Source: Pantanalinema sp. GBBB05
GTDB taxonomy: Bacteria > Cyanobacteriota > Cyanobacteriia > Leptolyngbyales > Leptolyngbyaceae
Assembly: GCA_016743235.1 (NCBI GenBank)
Contig: VRZD01000002.1
Coordinates: 124,001 to 188,000 of the forward strand
DNA: 64,000 nucleotides
Reading direction: 5' to 3'
Part shown: in pieces, positions 34,734 to 44,186 of the stretch
Layout of the letters: each line of letters opens with the position of its first letter
Numbering within the stretch: position 1 is the first letter of the stretch
Notes under the pieces: model-generated
The model's input: only the letters and a program-made list of their open reading frames with translations
Database searches by the model: none
Told to the model about the DNA's origin: nothing
Made by a program: the position numbers and the translations under genes

Positions 34734-36604
34734 ACCTTAGTTAACTGGTGTTTGATCTCCGTAGCATACTGCTCTGCATTCAATCCCACAATTAAATGCA
34801 GGGTACGATCGGGCAATTCCATGATGCCACTCACTCCAGCCCCATAGAGGGCTTCCTGGTTCACGACTGCCGGATCGGCAACTTGCAACCGTAGCCGCGT
34901 CAACGCAGCCGCTTCCAATTGTTGAATATTCGTCGCGCCCCCTAAAGCCTGAATCCACGAGATCGCCTTTTGAGCTGCCGCTGGATCCGACTGAATTTTG
35001 GCTGGAGCTGTTTCTGCCAATGCTGCCTCTGCGGCTGCCTCAACTGGATCAGGGGCATACGCCTCATCCGCTTCCGCTCCCGCCACCTTCAAATACTCGA
35101 TCATGTCGGTCTTCAGGTTCTCCGATCGCGGACCAAAGATGGCTTGAGCACTATTACCAATTTCCAGCACCCCAGCGGCTCCTAACGCCTTGAGTCGAGC
35201 TTTATTGACTTGGCCCATATCCGCCACTGTAATCCGCAACCGGGTAATGCAAGCATCCAGTGTGGCAATATTATTGCGTCCGCCAAACGCCCGGACTAAT
35301 TCCCGTGCCATTGCACTCTTGTCACCCGTTAATTGAGCCGGAGCAACTTCCCCATCCAGGTCCTCATCTTCCCGTCCCGGCGTTTTAAAGTTGAAGGTTT
35401 TGATGCTAAATCGGAAGATGAAATAGTACAACGGAGCAAAGAAACACAAGCCTAATACCGGAATTAACCAAACATTGCGAGCATTCGGCAAGCCATTAAA
35501 TAGGAGAAAATCAATCCCCCCTTGGGAAAAGGTAAAGCCCATTCTGCCGCCCAAGGTGACAAATAACCAATCCGCAAAGCCCGCCAGAAACGCATGGACA
35601 ATGTAGAGCGGTGTTGCCACAAACATGAAGGAGAATTCGATCGGTTCAGTAATGCCAGTCAAAAACGAGGTGAATGCGGCTGAAAGCATAATCCCCCCCG
35701 TCACCTTACGGTGTTTCGGTTTGGCACAATGCCAGATCGCGATCGCGGCAGCCGGGAGTCCGAACATCTTGAACAGATACGCTCCGCCTAAAATCCCAGC
35801 GGTGGCATCCCCGGCGAAAAACCGTTGAATATCGCCCGTTACCACCTGCCCGGTCACAGGATTTGTAAACGTACCAATCTGAAAGAAGAACGGCACGTTC
35901 CAAATATGATGCAATCCAAAGGGTAGGAGCGATCGCTCCACTACCCCATAAATTGCTGCCGTCAGTCCCACATTCGAACCGCTCGCTGCCGTATTGGCTG
36001 CCGCACTAATGGCATAGCCGATCGGGGGCCAAATCACACTCATGATTAGACCCAACCCGATCGCACTTAAGCCTGTAATAATCGGCACAAACCGCTTCCC
36101 GGCAAAGAAGCCCAGATATTGCGGTAACTGAATCCGAAAAAAGCGATTGAACATATAGGCAGCAATGCAGCCCATGATTAACCCACCGAACACCCCCGTA
36201 TCCAGGGTGCTAATCCCCATCACAGGTTTCAACTGGGCTGGATCAACCCCCCATAAGGTAGTCGAAGCCGCTCCTAACGAGGCCAGAAAGACGGCAAATC
36301 CGACAACGGCAGCGAGGGCAGAGACACCATCATTCGCCGTAAAGCCGATCGCCACCGCGATCGCAAAAATTAGGGGGAGATTGGCAAAAATCGCATTGCC
36401 GGAATCCGCCATAATTTTGGCAATAAAGTCTGGCATCCAGCCAAACTTTTCCGGGGCACTGGTTTTGGCGCTGCCCAAGCCTAAGAGCAAGCCAGCGATC
36501 GGGAGGACTGACACCGGCAGCATCAGCGACTTCCCCATTTGTTGCAACAAGGCAAATGCTTTCTTCCAGAACGGGTGACTCATAGTGGCTTGATTACTGG
36601 TCAT
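34730..36604 (-). CDS. PTS permease IIC-IIB with a second degenerate IIB domain (glucose/GlcNAc family)
   Basis: A 624-residue protein. The IIC membrane domain covers about 10-410, with [11 protein letters not shown] (231-241) and TGITEPIEF (316-324), typical of the glucose/N-acetylglucosamine class. The first IIB domain (about 429-508) has DACITRLR with phospho-Cys 452. An Ala/Glu-rich linker leads to a second IIB-like domain (545-620), in which AAALTRLR has Ala 567 in place of Cys. It takes phosphate from the IIA-HPr-EI protein encoded just upstream (11-base overlap) and phosphorylates sugar during import. The substrate is not certain. Confidence 0.92.
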   Translation of the reverse strand: MTSNQATMSHPFWKKAFALLQQMGKSLMLPVSVLPIAGLLLGLGSAKTSAPEKFGWMPDFIAKIMADSGNAIFANLPLIFAIAVAIGFTANDGVSALAAVVGFAVFLASLGAASTTLWGVDPAQLKPVMGISTLDTGVFGGLIMGCIAAYMFNRFFRIQLPQYLGFFAGKRFVPIITGLSAIGLGLIMSVIWPPIGYAISAAANTAASGSNVGLTAAIYGVVERSLLPFGLHHIWNVPFFFQIGTFTNPVTGQVVTGDIQRFFAGDATAGILGGAYLFKMFGLPAAAIAIWHCAKPKHRKVTGGIMLSAAFTSFLTGITEPIEFSFMFVATPLYIVHAFLAGFADWLFVTLGGRMGFTFSQGGIDFLLFNGLPNARNVWLIPVLGLCFFAPLYYFIFRFSIKTFNFKTPGREDEDLDGEVAPAQLTGDKSAMARELVRAFGGRNNIATLDACITRLRITVADMGQVNKARLKALGAAGVLEIGNSAQAIFGPRSENLKTDMIEYLKVAGAEADEAYAPDPVEAAAEAALAETAPAKIQSDPAAAQKAISWIQALGGATNIQQLEAAALTRLRLQVADPAVVNQEALYGAGVSGIMELPDRTLHLIVGLNAEQYATEIKHQLTKV

Positions 36605-39158
36605 GGTTAATCGTTAAGGCTCTGACTTCGGCAGCGGTATTGCAGGCGATCGCTTGAGCGGCAAGCGTTTGGCAGTCAGCCAGGATCAGTTCGCGCACCT
36701 GCGCTTTGATGCTGGGAATCGTCGGGACACTGACACTCAATTCTTTCACGCCCAAGCCAATTAACAACGGCACGGCTTGCGGGTCACTGGCAACACCACC
36801 ACAGACACCACACCATTTTCCATGCTGGTTCGCCGCTTGCGCTGCCATGCCAATCAGCTTCAACACTCCCGGATGCAGGGCATCGGCATAGGCGGCTAAC
36901 TTAGGATGTCCCCGATCCATTGCCAGGGTGTACTGGGTTAAATCATTGGTGCCCACCGAGAAGAAATCGACGACTTTGGCAAATTGATCCGCAATGATAG
37001 CCGTGGCAGGCACTTCCACCATAATCCCCGCTGGAATGGAGGGAATTTCCAGTCTCTCGGCTTCTTCGTCCAACATGCCCTTCGCCATCCACCAGTCTTC
37101 TAGCCGCGCAATCATCGGAAACATCACGTGCACATTCCCCGATCGCGACGCTCGCAGAATCGCTCTCAGTTGGGTGCGCAGAATCTCCGGTCGATCGAAG
37201 CCAATTCGAACTCCTCGTTCGCCTAAAAACGGGTTTTCTTCATGGGGAATCGGTAGGTAAGGGAGCGGCTTATCTCCCCCGACATCCAACGTGCGGATAA
37301 TTAAAGGTCGGTTTCCCAACACCTTGGCAATACTGGCATACAGTTCGGTTTGTTCATCTTCACTGGGCGCTGACTCCCGCTCCATAAATACAAACTCTGA
37401 TCGCAGCAGCCCCACGCCTTCTGTGCCTAAGGTGATCGCTTGCTCGGCATCGGCTTGACTGCCAATATTGGCAACCACCTCAACTCGATGCCCATCTTGG
37501 GTAATCGCGGGTGCATCAGCACTGGCTAGTTCTCGCTCTCGTCGCTCCTTGAGCCGGAGCTGTCGTTGTCGTACCTGCTCCATTTCCTCTGGAGTCGGAT
37601 GCAGTTGTAACGTGCCTTTACTACCATCCAAAATCACTGGAGTCCCATTCGGCAGTTCCAGCATTCGGGGTTCTGCCCCCGCGATCGCCGGAATATCCAT
37701 CGATCGTGCCAAGATTGCCACATGGGATGTTGCTCCACCCCCAACCGTACAGAATCCCAGGACTTTACTCCGATCCATGGTGGCGGTATCCGACGGGGTT
37801 AAATCTTCAGCCAGCAGAATGGTATTAGCCGGATAAGTTGCCGTTGCCGGTGTGGCTCCCGTCAGAATCCGTAAAACTCTGCCACCCACATCCCGCAAGT
37901 CATTGGCACGAGCCGCCAGTAATTCATTTTTCAGTTGCGCCAGTTGTGCGGCTTGATGGGTATAAGTTTGCTTCCAAGCTGAGGCGGCGCTTTTCCCTTT
38001 ATCGATCGCGCTAGTTGCCATATCCAATAACTCTGGATCGTCTAGCAACTCTAAATGTGCCGCAAAGATTGCCGCTTTAGCCGCATCCTGTTGTCCATGA
38101 ACCTTGGCACGGAGCGCCTCAATTTCCAGCGTCGCCTGCTGAAGCGCCCGTTCTAACGATCGCCGCTCCTCGTTGGGAGTGCCGCCCACTTCGGCAACCT
38201 GAATCTCTTGATGGGTCAGGCGGTAGGTTGTGCCAACGGCTACTCCCGGAGATGCCGCCACTCCCAGAATTAAATTTGGATTGTCCGATCGCGGACGCGG
38301 TGCGGGCTGGGAAATCTCAGCTTGAGCCATGCTGGCCGGAGCCGGAGATGGTTTCGCACCTTCTTCTCCCAATCCCGCCCGGAGTTCGGCACTCAATGCG
38401 GCGATCGCGGCTGCCGCATCACTCCCCGTTGCCACTAATCGCACTAGATCCCGAAACCCGACCTCCAATCCCATGACACTAACAACACTCCGAACATTCG
38501 CTGACTGATCGCCCTTATGCAGCTTGATAGTGGATTGATACTGCTTCGCTAAGTTGGCTAATACAGCCGCAGGACGGGCATGTAATCCAGTCGGATTGGG
38601 CACAACGATCGGCTCTGAGGTGACAATATTGTCTTCCTGTACAGCCGTTGTTATCTCCTTTTCAGCCAGCACAACTTCCAGCACTACATCTTGACCAACC
38701 GTCACTTTGCCTGGCAAACAAGGCACTAACTGATCAACGCGCTCGGAATTAGTAATCACAATCTGGGTTAATAGACTGCGGGCATGGGTAGCAACATAAT
38801 CGGCGTCAAACTCAATCAGTCCATCACCCGTCGTGACTCGATCGCCCACCTTCACCTGAGGCGTAAAGCCTTGTCCCCTCAGGGTCACAGTATCCAAGCC
38901 AATATGCATCAGAACTTCTAGTCCACTGTCGGTCTTCAGTGTGACTGCATGGCAAGACGGATGGAGTTGAATCACTTCACCATCGCAGGGGGCGACCAAT
39001 CGTTGACTTAGCGGGTCGATCGAAATCCCATCCCCCACCATTTTTTGGGCAAACACCGGATCAGGAACTTGCTCGATCGGCAGCATTTGCCCACTGATCG
39101 GGGCGACTAGAGCTAGCACGGCGGCTCCCGCTGAAGTCGATGTGGGAGATTGAGTCAT
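36594..39158 (-). CDS. Fused PTS IIA-HPr-enzyme I
   Basis: An 854-residue phosphotransfer protein. The Crr-like IIA domain covers about 15-165, with phospho-His 85 in [10 protein letters not shown]. HPr covers about 182-265, with His 193 in TGLHARPAA. Enzyme I covers about 295-845, with phospho-His 479 in [13 protein letters not shown] and [10 protein letters not shown] and [14 protein letters not shown] in its PEP-binding barrel. It passes phosphate from PEP through EI, HPr and IIA to the IIB domain of the next gene. AGGA stands 9 bases before the ATG. Sugar PTS genes are rare in cyanobacteria. Confidence 0.94.
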   Translation of the reverse strand: MTQSPTSTSAGAAVLALVAPISGQMLPIEQVPDPVFAQKMVGDGISIDPLSQRLVAPCDGEVIQLHPSCHAVTLKTDSGLEVLMHIGLDTVTLRGQGFTPQVKVGDRVTTGDGLIEFDADYVATHARSLLTQIVITNSERVDQLVPCLPGKVTVGQDVVLEVVLAEKEITTAVQEDNIVTSEPIVVPNPTGLHARPAAVLANLAKQYQSTIKLHKGDQSANVRSVVSVMGLEVGFRDLVRLVATGSDAAAAIAALSAELRAGLGEEGAKPSPAPASMAQAEISQPAPRPRSDNPNLILGVAASPGVAVGTTYRLTHQEIQVAEVGGTPNEERRSLERALQQATLEIEALRAKVHGQQDAAKAAIFAAHLELLDDPELLDMATSAIDKGKSAASAWKQTYTHQAAQLAQLKNELLAARANDLRDVGGRVLRILTGATPATATYPANTILLAEDLTPSDTATMDRSKVLGFCTVGGGATSHVAILARSMDIPAIAGAEPRMLELPNGTPVILDGSKGTLQLHPTPEEMEQVRQRQLRLKERRERELASADAPAITQDGHRVEVVANIGSQADAEQAITLGTEGVGLLRSEFVFMERESAPSEDEQTELYASIAKVLGNRPLIIRTLDVGGDKPLPYLPIPHEENPFLGERGVRIGFDRPEILRTQLRAILRASRSGNVHVMFPMIARLEDWWMAKGMLDEEAERLEIPSIPAGIMVEVPATAIIADQFAKVVDFFSVGTNDLTQYTLAMDRGHPKLAAYADALHPGVLKLIGMAAQAANQHGKWCGVCGGVASDPQAVPLLIGLGVKELSVSVPTIPSIKAQVRELILADCQTLAAQAIACNTAAEVRALTINHDQ

Positions 39159-39495
39159 TAGTTATGTCCTGATGGTCAGTTTTGCAGTTGTGATCCGAAG
39201 GGATTGCCGCCCCAACTAGAGACTGTTAGCCCGCTCGATCGGCCATTAGAGCTTTTGTTACAAATCGCCAAATAGGCATCGATCCACTTGGGTTCATGAG
39301 GTCATTGGATAGTATTTCTGGCAACAAATCTCGCAATTTAAACCTTTGTTCACATCTTTGTTTCATTACTTTAGAGATGCCAACTCAGTGCTAAGAAAAC
39401 TGACATTCTTCCGGGAGACGGGAATTCATACGGTATGCTGCCTAAAATCCTGGCTGATTTGCTTTATCCGTTTCATTGCTAAGGAGATTGCCCCC
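39159..39495. other. Intergenic region, divergent promoters expected
   Basis: It lies between the PTS operon and the DUF900 gene. An open frame from 39346 joins the downstream gene but looks non-coding (hydrophobic, mixed composition). No RNA gene, operator or strong repeat is seen. The AT-rich part around 39300-39360 may hold promoters. Confidence 0.4.
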
Positions 39496-40479
39496 ATGCT
39501 ATTTGTGACTAATCGGGTACTGAAAGAAGGACCAACCCCCTACAACCCAAACGGTTCTTTAGGCGTTCCCCGCCGAGTTAACTTCGATTTGAAAAACAAT
39601 CAAGCTGAACAATCCGTATATTTCTGCCGTCGCGATGGCACCGATAACTATACGGAAATTGGTAGCCAAACATTTTTTAATGAGCTGAGGAACTCTGGCT
39701 GTAAACAATTACTATTTTTCTTGCATGGCTACTCCAGCCTACCGGAACCCGCGATTTTCCCCCGAGCCAGTGAATTGCAACGACTATTCGATCGCAAAAG
39801 CAGCGGTTATGTGCAGGTCATTCCGCTGATCTGGCCCTGTGATGACGATTTTGGTGCCGTCAAAGATTATTTTGATGATCAGGTAGCGGCGGATGCTAGT
39901 GCCTTCGCCTTTGCGCGGATGTTTCAAAAATTCCTCAGTTGGCGGGATGAGCACAGTACGCTCGAAGATCCCTGTGTCAAGCCGTTGAATATGCTCGCCC
40001 ACTCGATGGGCAACCGAGTTTTGCGAGGGGCACTATTGCGTAGTGTGGAATACTATCAACCGGCTGGAGTTCCCCTCGTTTTCCGCAATACCTTCATGCC
40101 AGCCGCTGATATTGAAAATACGTCGCTGGATATCGATCGCGAAGGTCGCTTCATCACCGATGCCTCCCGCAATGTGGTGGTGTACTATGCTGCCGATGAT
40201 CTGGCAATGCGCGCTAGCAAAGTCGCCAACGGCAATCCCACTTCTCGCCGCATGGGACACACGGGACCCGCTCGGATGGAAAATGTCGCCGTTAACGTGT
40301 TCTCGATCGACTGTGGCGACTTCAACAACGACTACGATCCACCAACTGGACACGGCTACTTCGCTAGCGATCCTAACGGCAATCCTGGCATCGTCTTCAA
40401 TCACATGTGGGAATGTATTCGCACTGGCAGAGTGCCGACCCGCACCCAGGGAGTTCGCCGTTTCATCCTGACTCCGTAA
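39496..40479 (+). CDS. Alpha/beta hydrolase, DUF900 type
   Basis: A 327-residue protein. QLLFFLHGYSS is the oxyanion-hole strand and NMLAHSMGNRVLRG the nucleophile elbow (AHSMGN) with the serine. NTFMPAADIENTSL and a later His-rich region (HTGPARM, HGYFAS) complete a DUF900-like fold. AAGGAG at 39481 and the ATG at 39496 give a 9-base spacing, so the longer open frame from 39346 is not used. It ends in a repeated stem-loop. The substrate is unknown. Confidence 0.85.
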   Translation: MLFVTNRVLKEGPTPYNPNGSLGVPRRVNFDLKNNQAEQSVYFCRRDGTDNYTEIGSQTFFNELRNSGCKQLLFFLHGYSSLPEPAIFPRASELQRLFDRKSSGYVQVIPLIWPCDDDFGAVKDYFDDQVAADASAFAFARMFQKFLSWRDEHSTLEDPCVKPLNMLAHSMGNRVLRGALLRSVEYYQPAGVPLVFRNTFMPAADIENTSLDIDREGRFITDASRNVVVYYAADDLAMRASKVANGNPTSRRMGHTGPARMENVAVNVFSIDCGDFNNDYDPPTGHGYFASDPNGNPGIVFNHMWECIRTGRVPTRTQGVRRFILTP

Positions 40480-40491
40480 CCGTCAATTAAT

Positions 40492-40529
40492 AAAGCCTAG
40501 TGAACAACAATTATGGCTCACTGGGCTTT
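40492..40529. terminator. Stem-loop, copy 1 of a repeated terminator-like element
   Basis: The arms AAAGCCTAGTGA and TCACTGGGCTTT form a 12-base stem, with one T-G wobble, around the 14-base loop ACAACAATTATGGC. The same 38-base element occurs at 42004. It lies 12 bases after the DUF900 stop. Confidence 0.65.
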
Positions 40530-40780
40530 AGGGCGATCGCCCTTTCTTGTGTAGAATGCGTTAGTGCCAACGTAACGCATCAATTCCATGATTCGGCATC
40601 TCACACATCCCAAACTCCTAACAGTGTTTTACAACAATCGCTATTAGCGCAATCCCACTTGCTATAGTTTTTGCTAAACAAATCTAGCGGTAATCTCCTC
40701 TCAAGACTTGGCGTCATCGGTGCGATCGCGGCAATTGCACTATAAGGTTGGGAAACAGTTTATAAAAGGTGCGATCGCAC

Positions 40781-41392
40781 TTAAAGGGATGAGATATCGC
40801 TCTGAGTAGATGCCCTTTTAAATACTTCAACAAACTCTTGATCAAATGCAGTACAGTTCTTTAAAGTCTGGATGTCATACCTTTGTTTTGCCAGTTCTTG
40901 CACCATCAGTGGATGATTATCTATTACTTCTGGGCTTCTAACTTGCATCGCAGAATCAGGATCTTGTTGGTCCAGCAGCCTATTGATTGTTACATTTACT
41001 GCCTCCAAACTAAGAAGCCTCACAAGTGCCACTTGATCAGGATATGGTTTCAGGCAAGCATCTAAACTGTGCTGTAAGGCTCCACAGGTGTGTAGGGCTT
41101 CAGATGTATAGTCGGAGAAGAACTTTTCAGTATCTGGTGCGACTCTTCGACACTTTCTTCTCAATATTTGAATTCTCTGTACATCCACTAATTTACCCTG
41201 AACAATCTGCCAAATCTGATCAAGCATCGTTCTTAGTAAAGCAGGATCGCCCCACTGCTCCATTTTGTAGAACTCATTATAAAAGGGAAGTAAGCGCTCA
41301 CAACAGGACGCTGCAAATGCTAGTAGTTGCCTTTCTGAAAGTTGACTCAATTCACTTGCTAAGTAATCAGTATCAAAGATATCAACGGTCAT
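40781..41392 (-). CDS. DUF416 family protein
   Basis: A 203-residue helical protein with the DUF416 pattern LLAFAASCCERLLPFYNEFY, WGDPALLRTMLDQIW and TCGALQHSLDACL. YPDQVALVRLLSLEAVNVTIN follows. No catalytic motif is known for the family. AGGAAG lies 9 bases before the ATG. The heptad-repeat ORF ends 49 bases upstream on the same strand, so the two may share a transcript. Confidence 0.85.
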   Translation of the reverse strand: MTVDIFDTDYLASELSQLSERQLLAFAASCCERLLPFYNEFYKMEQWGDPALLRTMLDQIWQIVQGKLVDVQRIQILRRKCRRVAPDTEKFFSDYTSEALHTCGALQHSLDACLKPYPDQVALVRLLSLEAVNVTINRLLDQQDPDSAMQVRSPEVIDNHPLMVQELAKQRYDIQTLKNCTAFDQEFVEVFKRASTQSDISSL

Positions 41393-41441
41393 TATCTTTG
41401 CTTCCTGCCTCGGTTTACCTTAACGGTCTGAGATACCTTTG

Positions 41442-41831
41442 TTAAAGTAATGCGATCGCTAAAATCGATCTGATTACTCCAACAAAGCTAATGGACTCAG
41501 CGTCATTGCTATTTTGAATCCTGCTGACGCGACTTGCCAATGCATCAACCGAGCAAACCATTGCATTGATCGAGCAAAGAACTGCATTGATGGGGTCAAA
41601 AATCGCATTGATGCAGTTAAAAATCGCATTGGCGCAGTTAAAAACCGTATTGACACAGTCAAAAATCGCATTGATGCAGTTAAAAATCGCATTGATGGAT
41701 ATCCAAACCGCATCGGTGGGATGGAAAATCAAATTGATGCAGTTAAAAACTGGATTGACGGAGTCTAAAACCGCATTGCTACCGTCAAAAATCGCATTCT
41801 TGATCAGAGATCCTGTAACGTACTGCTCCAA
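41442..41831 (-). CDS. Heptad-repeat ORF over the second 21-bp array
   Basis: A 129-residue frame starting at TTG 41831, with AGGA 4 bases before it. Most of it is heptads like INAIFNC, INAIFDC and VNTVFNC; V/I at one position and I/V three places later are kept. The frame is open through all twelve units, but two plus-strand frames are also open (84 and 91 residues), so the coding strand is not proven. The start context is similar to that of the first array ORF at 29477: AGGA near TTG on the minus strand. A 7-base stem covers 41831-41852. Confidence 0.35.
   Translation of the reverse strand: MEQYVTGSLIKNAIFDGSNAVLDSVNPVFNCINLIFHPTDAVWISINAIFNCINAIFDCVNTVFNCANAIFNCINAIFDPINAVLCSINAMVCSVDALASRVSRIQNSNDAESISFVGVIRSILAIALL
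41542..41793. repeat. Tandem array, twelve 21-bp units (second locus)
   Basis: Units start at 41542 and every 21 bases up to 41773. The core is GCATTGATG-CAGTTAAAAATC. Units at 41605 and 41668 are identical, while the outer units diverge. There are no spacers. Length (252 bases) and unit count equal those of the array at 29201, but the base sequences differ. Confidence 0.9.
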
Positions 41832-42003
41832 ACTTTCCTGATCAAGAAAGTTTTCGGTATCAATGTTGCCAGATTTGGTAGGGACAAACTCCCACCGAAG
41901 CCTGCGGCGATCGCACTGTCGTGATGGTTCACTATTTCAGCCACAGGTAGTAACGCCGTCTAAGTTGATTCATCTGACTCGATCGTCCGCTAACTAACCT
42001 GAC

Positions 42004-42041
42004 AAAGCCCAGTGAACAACAATTATGGCTCACTGGGCTTT
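42004..42041. terminator. Stem-loop, copy 2 of the repeated element
   Basis: The arms AAAGCCCAGTGA and TCACTGGGCTTT pair perfectly over 12 bases around the same 14-base loop as the copy at 40492. It lies 26 bases past the stop of the minus-strand Mop gene, so it may end that transcript; no T run of note follows on the minus strand. Confidence 0.6.
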
Positions 42042-42067
42042 AGACACAAGTAATTGGGATTAAAAGA

Positions 42068-42280
42068 CTAATCAATCGCGATCATCACATCCGAGGATTT
42101 GATCACCGCATAAACTTCCTTGCCAACAGCCAGCCCCAAGCCTTCAGCTGAGGTTTTAGTAATCACTGCTGTCACTTCCACTCCAGGTGCTACCTCAACC
42201 GTGACTTCATCATTCACCGCTCCAGTAATCACTGACTTAACGGTTCCTTTTAAAGCATTCCGGGCGCTAATTTTCATCAT
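42068..42280 (-). CDS. Mop-type molybdate-binding protein (TOBE domain)
   Basis: A 70-residue protein consisting of a single Mop/TOBE domain: MKISARNALKGTVKSVITGA, VNDEVTVEVAPGVEV and VITKTSAEGLGLAVGKEVYAVIKSSDVMIAI. Molbindins of this size assemble as hexamers and store or buffer molybdate. Tandem ATGs occur at 42280 and 42277; AGAGGA upstream fits the second better. It is monocistronic. Other genes of the window (molybdopterin oxidoreductase at 29.5 kb) would draw on molybdate. Confidence 0.93.
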   Translation of the reverse strand: MMKISARNALKGTVKSVITGAVNDEVTVEVAPGVEVTAVITKTSAEGLGLAVGKEVYAVIKSSDVMIAID

Positions 42281-42429
42281 ATTTTCCTCTTAGCAGAACC
42301 TCTGTTTATAGCATGTCGCTCAAATTGAGGTCGCTCTCCTAATTAAGCCTGTACTCAACCGCTGTGCCCCAGAGAGGAAAAGGGTTTAAGCTTTTGCTTG
42401 GAGTCGGGGAACAGGAATTTTAGAGTAGT

Positions 42430-43671
42430 CTACTGTTTCAGCAATAGATAATACAGTTGACCAGTGGAGTTGATTAATCCGGCTCGATCGCCCGCTAACT
42501 GACCCGTCCCCATAAAAATATCAACTCGTCCGGCTCCTTTGATTGCCCCACCCGTATCTTGGTCTAAAACATATCGGCTGACGAGTTGGGATGACAGTTG
42601 CTTCGTCGCCGTTGGGAAAGGAATTTCGGTCTGAATTAGGGCTAACGCTCCGGGGGGGAACATGCTTTTATCCGTGGCGATCGACCGTTCAGCGGTAACG
42701 GGTACAGCTAAACTCCCCGTTGCTGGAGCGCCATTGGTTTCGCGGAAAAACACAAAGCTGCGGTTGCGGGGCAGATAGACATTCATTTCAGCTGGATATG
42801 CCTGAAAGTATTGAATCAGCTTCGGTAAGGTCAATTCTTCCAGCTTGAATTTACCCGCGTTGACCAGTTCCCGCCCCACGCTGCTATAGGAATAATTGGT
42901 TTTCCCAGCATACCCCACGGTCATCGTGCTGCCATCAGTTAATTGCAGCCGCGCCGAGCCTTGTACCTGAACGAGGAAAGCTTCTAGGCGATCGCGCAAC
43001 CAAACTAGCTCTAATCCCTTTAAAGCCCCCTTGCTGGACTGCAAGCCATCAGCCCCTTCGAGTTGTAAACGAGTCGGATGCGGCTTGCCCCACTGCCCCA
43101 GGTTTGGTGGCAAGCGGAATAAAGGATAACGGTACTCCTTAGTCGGCACTCGGCTAGCCCTGTAGACTGGCTCAAAGTATCCGGTGAAAGCCACGGTTCC
43201 CCGCTGATCCTTACCCATTGATTGGTAAAAGGCAAACTCTTGTTGTACTGCTTGCTGCAATTCTGCCGCAGACGTTGAGGATAGGACGAGCTGCCGAAAC
43301 CGCGTTAAACTGCGCTGTACCCGTTGGCGTAACTGTTCTGATTGACCGCTACCATTCAAGTACTTACGGTAATCCTGCACCGCCTTCGGGGTTTGTAAGT
43401 AACGCAGACTAGCCTCGATCGCACTCAGTAACGCTTGCCGATCGCCGCTCTGTCCCCACAGTTGCTCATCTGCTCCTAACTGAGCCGTGGGTAATCGATC
43501 CAGGTTAGTTGCTCGCTTTAAAGGCAACTTTGGTTCAGCGGCACTAGCTGGAGCTAAGCCAACCGAACTGAGCGAGCCAGAACTTGACAATATTGGTGCT
43601 GCCACGATCGCAGCACCAACTAACCCGATCGCCAACAGATAGCGCACCGAGTACAACAACAATTGATTCAT
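42430..43671 (-). CDS. mltA: Membrane-bound lytic murein transglycosylase A
   Basis: A 413-residue protein. An N-terminal hydrophobic signal (YLLAIGLVGAAIVAAPIL) precedes the MltA barrel with FTGYFEPVYRASR and VQGSARLQLTDGS. The C-terminal 3D domain carries VLDQDTGGAIKGAGRVDIFMG with the acidic catalytic site. The enzyme cleaves peptidoglycan to anhydro-muropeptides in the periplasm. Its gene begins 12 bases after the end of the small upstream gene, so they form an operon. Confidence 0.93.
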   Translation of the reverse strand: MNQLLLYSVRYLLAIGLVGAAIVAAPILSSSGSLSSVGLAPASAAEPKLPLKRATNLDRLPTAQLGADEQLWGQSGDRQALLSAIEASLRYLQTPKAVQDYRKYLNGSGQSEQLRQRVQRSLTRFRQLVLSSTSAAELQQAVQQEFAFYQSMGKDQRGTVAFTGYFEPVYRASRVPTKEYRYPLFRLPPNLGQWGKPHPTRLQLEGADGLQSSKGALKGLELVWLRDRLEAFLVQVQGSARLQLTDGSTMTVGYAGKTNYSYSSVGRELVNAGKFKLEELTLPKLIQYFQAYPAEMNVYLPRNRSFVFFRETNGAPATGSLAVPVTAERSIATDKSMFPPGALALIQTEIPFPTATKQLSSQLVSRYVLDQDTGGAIKGAGRVDIFMGTGQLAGDRAGLINSTGQLYYLLLKQ

Positions 43672-43683
43672 GATAATGACGAG

Positions 43684-43995
43684 TTAGTAACGCTCCACAC
43701 TGGAACTAAATACAGGCTCCACGCGGATACCCAGGACAGAAGACGGACGCAACACCATATATTCTCCCTGGATGTTTTTGATCGGCACGGTAATAAAATC
43801 CGTCGAAGCCGCTTTGGGCATCAGTTCGCCGCTGTACCATTTCTGGAATTCTTGAATTGTGGGAAAGCGCACTTCTTCACGATGTCCACCTTCAATCAGC
43901 AGATGCACAGCATACTCCGTCGGTGTCCGAGCAAAGCGGCTACGCTTCGGTTCAGCGGACTCACCAGTGGGAGCGGGATTCATATTTCCTGTCAT
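43684..43995 (-). CDS. Small conserved cyanobacterial protein of unknown function
   Basis: A 103-residue protein. The N-terminal 25 residues are flexible (MTGNMNPAPTGESAEP). A conserved part follows: YAVHLLIEGGHREEVRFPTI, FQKWYSGEL, FITVPIKNIQGEYMVLRPSS. The ATG at 43995 is used; the frame extends to a TTG at 44019. No known domain is recognised. It lies directly upstream of mltA on the same strand. Confidence 0.68.
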   Translation of the reverse strand: MTGNMNPAPTGESAEPKRSRFARTPTEYAVHLLIEGGHREEVRFPTIQEFQKWYSGELMPKAASTDFITVPIKNIQGEYMVLRPSSVLGIRVEPVFSSSVERY

Positions 43996-44186
43996 GGTGT
44001 TTCTACTCTCTAGCGTCAAACGTCGGCAAAAGGGGTTTCCCGATCGGGCAAACTATATTCACTCTGCCCATCGACCAGCCAAAAATATCTTACTCGCTGA
44101 TCGACATTTCCATGCCCTACCCAGAACGCATGAAAATTAGATCCTAGCTCTAAACTGGATCACTGCTGTGTAAGAAAACTCCGCAG

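Noticed and set aside
41514..41841. Plus-strand heptad ORFs over the second array
   Set aside because: Any 21-bp repeat gives heptads in every open frame. The start context is less like the first locus than that of the minus frame, so they are not called as genes, though they cannot be excluded.
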